Assembly (NCBI GenBank): GCA_964017145.1
Contig: OZ024841.1
Span: forward strand, 558,001-622,000
Length of the DNA: 64,000 nucleotides
From: Agrocybe praecox
Lineage: Eukaryota > Basidiomycota > Agaricomycetes > Agaricales > Agrocybaceae
Direction: 5' to 3'
The notes beneath the pieces were generated by a model. The model ran no database searches. It was not told where the DNA came from and saw only the letters and a program-made list of their open reading frames with translations. Positions 59,838 to 64,000 of the stretch are shown here, piece by piece; position 1 is the first letter of the stretch; each line of letters starts with the position of its first letter. A program made the position numbers and the translations under genes.

Positions 59838-61217
59838 GGTGATGACTTCTTCTTGTGGGTGGTATAATATGGAACGGTTTTGAGGTTGTTCGATCAGCGA
59901 GTAGTTCTTGCTCGATGTAGTGGTAAGGGTGGTGGTGTCTGGCCAGCAGAATGAAGGAACCATATTCGGATCTGCGTGCTTTTATATTGAAAATTTGCAT
60001 GCCCGTCCGTCCGTCATGACCGAGTTCCTTATCATCTTGAGACTTGCACGCCGAGTAAGTATCTGCGCCGCTGGTGGAGACCAGGTCCATGTTGGATCAA
60101 TCATCCAACTGCTCCGTTTGGGCTGTCTGTTGGTCAGTCCAAAACCCAAACCGACAGGTTCGGGTTACGCGTGTATAATGTGGCATGCGTGCATGTGCAT
60201 CCAGGTGTACTAAGTTTTCTGTTTGCGTGCGCCTTACCCACGGACCGTAGAAAGTTAGAATGTTGAATTCAAAGCTACTTCGTGACATAAAATTTGCGGT
60301 GTTCCAGGTCCGAATATCTTGTGTGTATCAGTATGCTTTCTCAAAACACGTTTGAGACTGGCCTGCGGCTTCCTAAATTCTATCGATTTTTATCTGATAA
60401 ATTCAGAAACCAATGGCAGTGCTGCCCATTCGTCCCACATTACCAGTGCCAGACGAGAACGGAGGATATGTTCGAAATTCTTCTCTTTTGTCGAAGATTA
60501 GTTGCACCAACTTTGTGTTGCCCGACTGGTATACGGTCGATGTGGGATCAAATTCTGGTACAGTGAGCCAGTCCCTCAGCTTGAACTTTCTTCAACGAGT
60601 GTATACCGAATGATGCGAACAGTAAAACATATTTCAATTTCTGTGCATTCGGGCGCCTCATACCTAGACCATTGCAACACCTACACAGCGATGTAATTGT
60701 GATCACGTCCTGACAGAGTTTTATGTATTGAAATGACCAATCCATAGAAATTTCACCAATCTATGTTATCCACAGCTGGGTCCCGGGAGATCTTATAAGA
60801 TAATACATCCACCTACATGTTTTAGCGCCCTTAAACAAGTCGGGGATAGAAGAAATACAATCCAGAGATTACCCCACTTTTACGATACGACGATAGAAAG
60901 GAAGATAAGGAAACATGAGAGGGACAAACCCTCCAACTCGAATACATGTGAGAAATTGTTACTTGTGGTGGAGCCAATGATATTATGTAGATTAGATGTT
61001 ATAAGGATTGCGCCGACTCTTAATAGTAAATACGTGCATAACGTAGGGTTACACAACATTTTGAACCCATAATTAATGAGAAAATAAATAAGCGTCCGAT
61101 TCATGCTATAATACTTTTCCTTCCACCTCATGTCGTTCCTCCAATGCTCCAGTTTCTTCTGAAAGCGAATGTACACTAGTAAGTCCCAGATCGAGAGTGG
61201 AGACAGTTTCCTACCTG
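59838..61217. other. Intergenic, end of unit 4
   Basis: Promoter of the secreted-protein gene and the 3' flank of the NACHT-WD40 gene. 60640-60920 is shared with 49100-49460 of unit 3. No supportable gene; small frames at 60294-60696 are in three overlapping phases and look random. Confidence 0.5.
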
Positions 61218-64000
61218 TTACTCAGTGTAGCAGTTGCGCCATTCAGGACCAAAGGCAGAAGAGGTAAAGTCAACAGAGGTAGCATAGGATCGTGGCAAGG
61301 TAAGAATATTTGATGAATCAGGCAGGTTTGCAGCCAGTGGTACGAACATAAGGTAATGTTCTTCTAGCGGTGAGAGCAGCCACCCGGTGCGTCTCTGATT
61401 GTCGGAGGAGTCTGTTATCTTCTGGCGGACATAATGAAGAGATGTTCGCTGTGTAGGCAAAGCCCAGGCCGGCATGGATTTATCATGCAAGCTGGAGACA
61501 ATATGCTTGTCATCGCTCGAAAATGCGACTGACAAGACAGGATCAGTGTGGCCCTCCAGCACCTTCAGCATCTCGCCTGTCGAGGCATCCCACACCCGCA
61601 CCGATTTGTCAAACGAGCCAGAGACGATACGCTTGTCATCGCTCGAAAATGCGACCGACGAAACAGGCTCAGTGTGGCCCTCCAGCACCTTCAGCATCTC
61701 ACCTGTTGAGGCATCCCACACCCGCACCGAATTGTCAGACGAGCCAGAGACAATACGCTTGTCATCGCTCGAAAATGCGACTGACCTGACATAATGAGTG
61801 TGGCCCTCCAGCACCTTCAGCATCTCGCCTGTCGAGGCATCCCACACCCGCACCGATTTGTCATGCGAGCCAGAGACGATACGCTTGTCATCGCTCGAAA
61901 ATGCGACCGACAAAACAGGCTCAGTGTGGCCCTCCAGCACCTTCAGCATCTCGCCTGTCGAGGCATCCCACACCCACACCGATTTGTCATACGAGCCAGA
62001 GACAATACGCTTGTCATCGCTCGAAAATGCGACCGACGAAACAGGCTCAGTGTGGCCCTCCAGCACCTTCAGCATCTCGCCCGTTGAGGCATCCCACACC
62101 CGCACCAATCCGTCTTTTGAGCCAGAGACAATACACTTGTCATCACTCGAATATGCGACCGCAAATGTTGGACTTGCTGCGCTCAAAGTCATTAATGGCA
62201 TGTCATTTAGTAACGCATTTGAAAATGCTGGGATCTGGGGAAAGTGCCTCTTCCATCCTCGATATAGCCTCAAATTCCGGGGCCATGTTGCGAGGGCAGA
62301 GATGTAGAGGTGCGGCGTTGACAATGCTGCCCCACTCCCGCTGAAATACAGCGTGAAAGACGCAGCCTCAGCCAAGTCCTCTTTCAATGCCAAATCGTCC
62401 TGAACATCAAGGTAAGTTAATCGTGAAGTATTCAGTTAAAATGTCACTCACATCCACAACCCACTTATATGCCTTTCGCAGCATTCGTTCACACTGACCG
62501 CGTAAACCCAAGAGGTTCAATGCCTCAATCCAGAATAGTACACGAAGCTGAAGGAATTCCGACAGCCTCTCACGGAGGGCATTCGAATCGATTGATGCAA
62601 CAGCCGACAGATGGTAATCCCAGTTTCGGCAGGAATAACTCAAGACAGGAGTGATATTCTCCTTGACTGCCTCCGGAAGTGCAGCATTGTCACGATCGAG
62701 AACAAATGATGTTTCGATGTTCGCGATGTTGAATTTCAACCCATCCATGATACGGAAGCAGTTGTCGGTGAGGAGTCGATGGTGTTTTGCTTGGTCACAC
62801 CAAAATTCCTTTGCCCGGTTCTGATCGAACATGAAGTCGGTAAAAGATTTATGGTACGAGAGAACTTTATCGTTCTCAATGTAGAGCACAGCGTGAAGAC
62901 TCTTGGCAACACCATCAGCAATTTCAGTGTGGGAAAGGGTCGGGTTGGTCGGGTCGGGACGAATCAGAAGTTTAGCTACAACAGATGGTGAAGTACGCTC
63001 CGCAGTGCAGAGAAAGGTGTGCAGAATGTCGAGGTAATGCCGACTCTTGAAACTGCACCGAGCATCCAAAAGGACCTGACGATATAAGTTGTCAAGTAGT
63101 GTCTCCTCCGAATTTTCCGAGTCAGACACGAAAAGTGTACTCAGGCGCTCTTCATACTCCACCGATGCATACCCTTCCACATACTTCACAACAGTTGCAG
63201 CATAAATGAACAAACCAGCAGCCTGCACTGCAATTTGTTGACAGCCCACAGAAAGCCCAAGGTTAGCATCCAGGTAGGTCATGATGTCGGCCTGGGCTTC
63301 CCCAATCGGCACTTTTTCGAGACGATAAAACTGCTTGTCCTCAAAGGACCCCAAATGGGTTTCAAGAATTGGGTCTGGTCGACTAGTAGCAAGAAACTTG
63401 AGACCGGGTAAGCGATTTTTGTTGATCGTGTCGAGTAAGTCGCGCAAAAACTCTGAACCTCCCGTTCCGTCTATCTCGTCAAGCGCATCAATGATAACTA
63501 GGAAACGGGGTGACTTTGGAGAGTCTGTGGATTGAGCCTGCTTCCAAGGTTCGATAAGGAGACTCTCGAGTTGAGCACGAACGCCGTGATGGATCGTGTC
63601 AAACTTTCCAGAAGTAAGCAAAGCGTCAGCAAATGCTTTGTACTTGAGAGCAAGGTGATATACGATGGTACGAACGATGCGGGTTGCGGATCTCGTTTCC
63701 ATAATTTGGCGTGAGCAGAAGAAGTTACCTCCCAAAACGATCGTGTCGTCTGCGTCGCCAGCAAACTCGAAACGGCGTGCGATGGTGTAGGCGATTGTGG
63801 TCTTCCCAGAACCAGCCTGACCAGAGAGCCAGTAGACACTCTGACTTTCCGGTGAGGTATCGTTCGCCCATCCCACGATGTCTTTTAATATACGAACGCG
63901 TGTTCCTGGCGTACAGACTGCACGACGCAGCAGCTGCCGTTGATCCCCCTCCAGTTCGGATTTATGGTCAGCGGCATGCGAAGCTTCGAGCCGCTCTAGC
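61218..64000 (-). CDS. NACHT-WD40 STAND protein (NLR-like), 5' end beyond the window
   Basis: Exons: right edge to 62452, and 62399-61218, joined in phase 0 across a 52-nt intron (GTGAGT...GTTCAG). The visible protein starts within the linker before the NACHT (RLEASHAADHKS; CTPGTRVRILKDIVGWAN). Then come Walker A GQAGSGKTT (63822-63796), Walker B FLVIIDALDEID (about 63501-63469), a sensor-like FLATSRPDP, and the helical winged-helix part (YLDILHTFLCTAERTSPSVV). Next are a linker and six WD40 repeats of 42 residues (EGHTEPVSSVAFSSDDKRIV, then VWDASTGEMLKVL). Such fungal STAND proteins act as non-self receptors in heterokaryon incompatibility or defence; the effector domain would be N-terminal and is off the window. 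The six-repeat propeller is followed by a non-WD tail of about 90 residues to CYTE stop. Confidence 0.92.
61475..62185 (-). repeat. Six near-identical 126-bp WD40-coding repeats
   Basis: GTGTGGCCCTCCAGCACC recurs at 61546, 61672, 61798, 61924 and 62050, an exact 126-bp period. Units differ at a handful of positions, mainly in the codons after the GH and before the SVRVWD motif. This is the pattern of concerted evolution of NLR WD repeats. Confidence 0.9.

Noticed and set aside
61474..62344. Plus-strand repeated frames over the WD40 region
   Set aside because: Antisense shadows of the 126-bp repeats, periodic only because the WD40 repeats are.
1..64000. CRISPR arrays, operons or bacterial-type sites
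   Set aside because: The gene structure is eukaryotic with spliceosomal introns; no regular direct-repeat/spacer array was seen.

Overview
This looks like a stretch of nuclear genome from a filamentous basidiomycete, most likely an agaricomycete. Genes are split by many short introns (about 50-70 nt) with GT...AG ends and CTAAC-type branch sites. The gene content is typical of these fungi: a NACHT-WD40 STAND protein, F-box/LRR-like paralogues, a DUF7704 membrane protein, a fungal dienelactone hydrolase and a secreted KEX2-site protein. I worked by eye, so all exon models rest on frame continuity, splice-site quality and resemblance to known families or to paralogues inside the window.

Layout. 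(1) 1-7210: one very large minus-strand gene for a low-complexity, probably nuclear protein, running off the left edge, with an unusual 1.1-kb intron; it could instead be two genes. (2) 7.2-13.0 kb: a gene-poor stretch. (3) 13.0-24.8 kb: ordinary single genes. These are a type II membrane glycosyltransferase-like protein (13039-14723, minus), DUF7704 (15924-16391, plus), dienelactone hydrolase (16690-17786, minus), a small membrane protein (20303-21337, plus) and a modular beta-rich protein of about 3 domains with only phase-1 introns (23330-24805, minus). A 1.85-kb inverted-repeat element lies at 18227-20072. (4) 21.9-27.7 kb: gene fragments and a striking 214-bp near-perfect palindrome. (5) 27.8-60.9 kb: an array of four related segmental copies. 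Each carries an F-box gene followed by a strand-asymmetric pyrimidine-rich leader. Three copies also carry a Ser/Thr/Pro-rich gene and two carry a secreted KEX2-repeat gene or its remnant. Only the first F-box gene and the last secreted gene look intact. The others carry frameshifts, stops or transposon insertions, which capture birth-and-death evolution. (6) 61.2-64.0 kb: the 3' part of a NACHT-WD40 gene with almost identical WD40 repeats, cut by the right edge.

There is no obvious metabolic pathway. The unifying theme of the right half is a fast-evolving accessory island: an F-box family (substrate-recognition subunits of SCF ubiquitin ligases), a secreted processed protein and an NLR-like receptor, with three recognisable non-autonomous DNA elements inserted within the array and one more outside it. 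Any functional link between these neighbours is inference.
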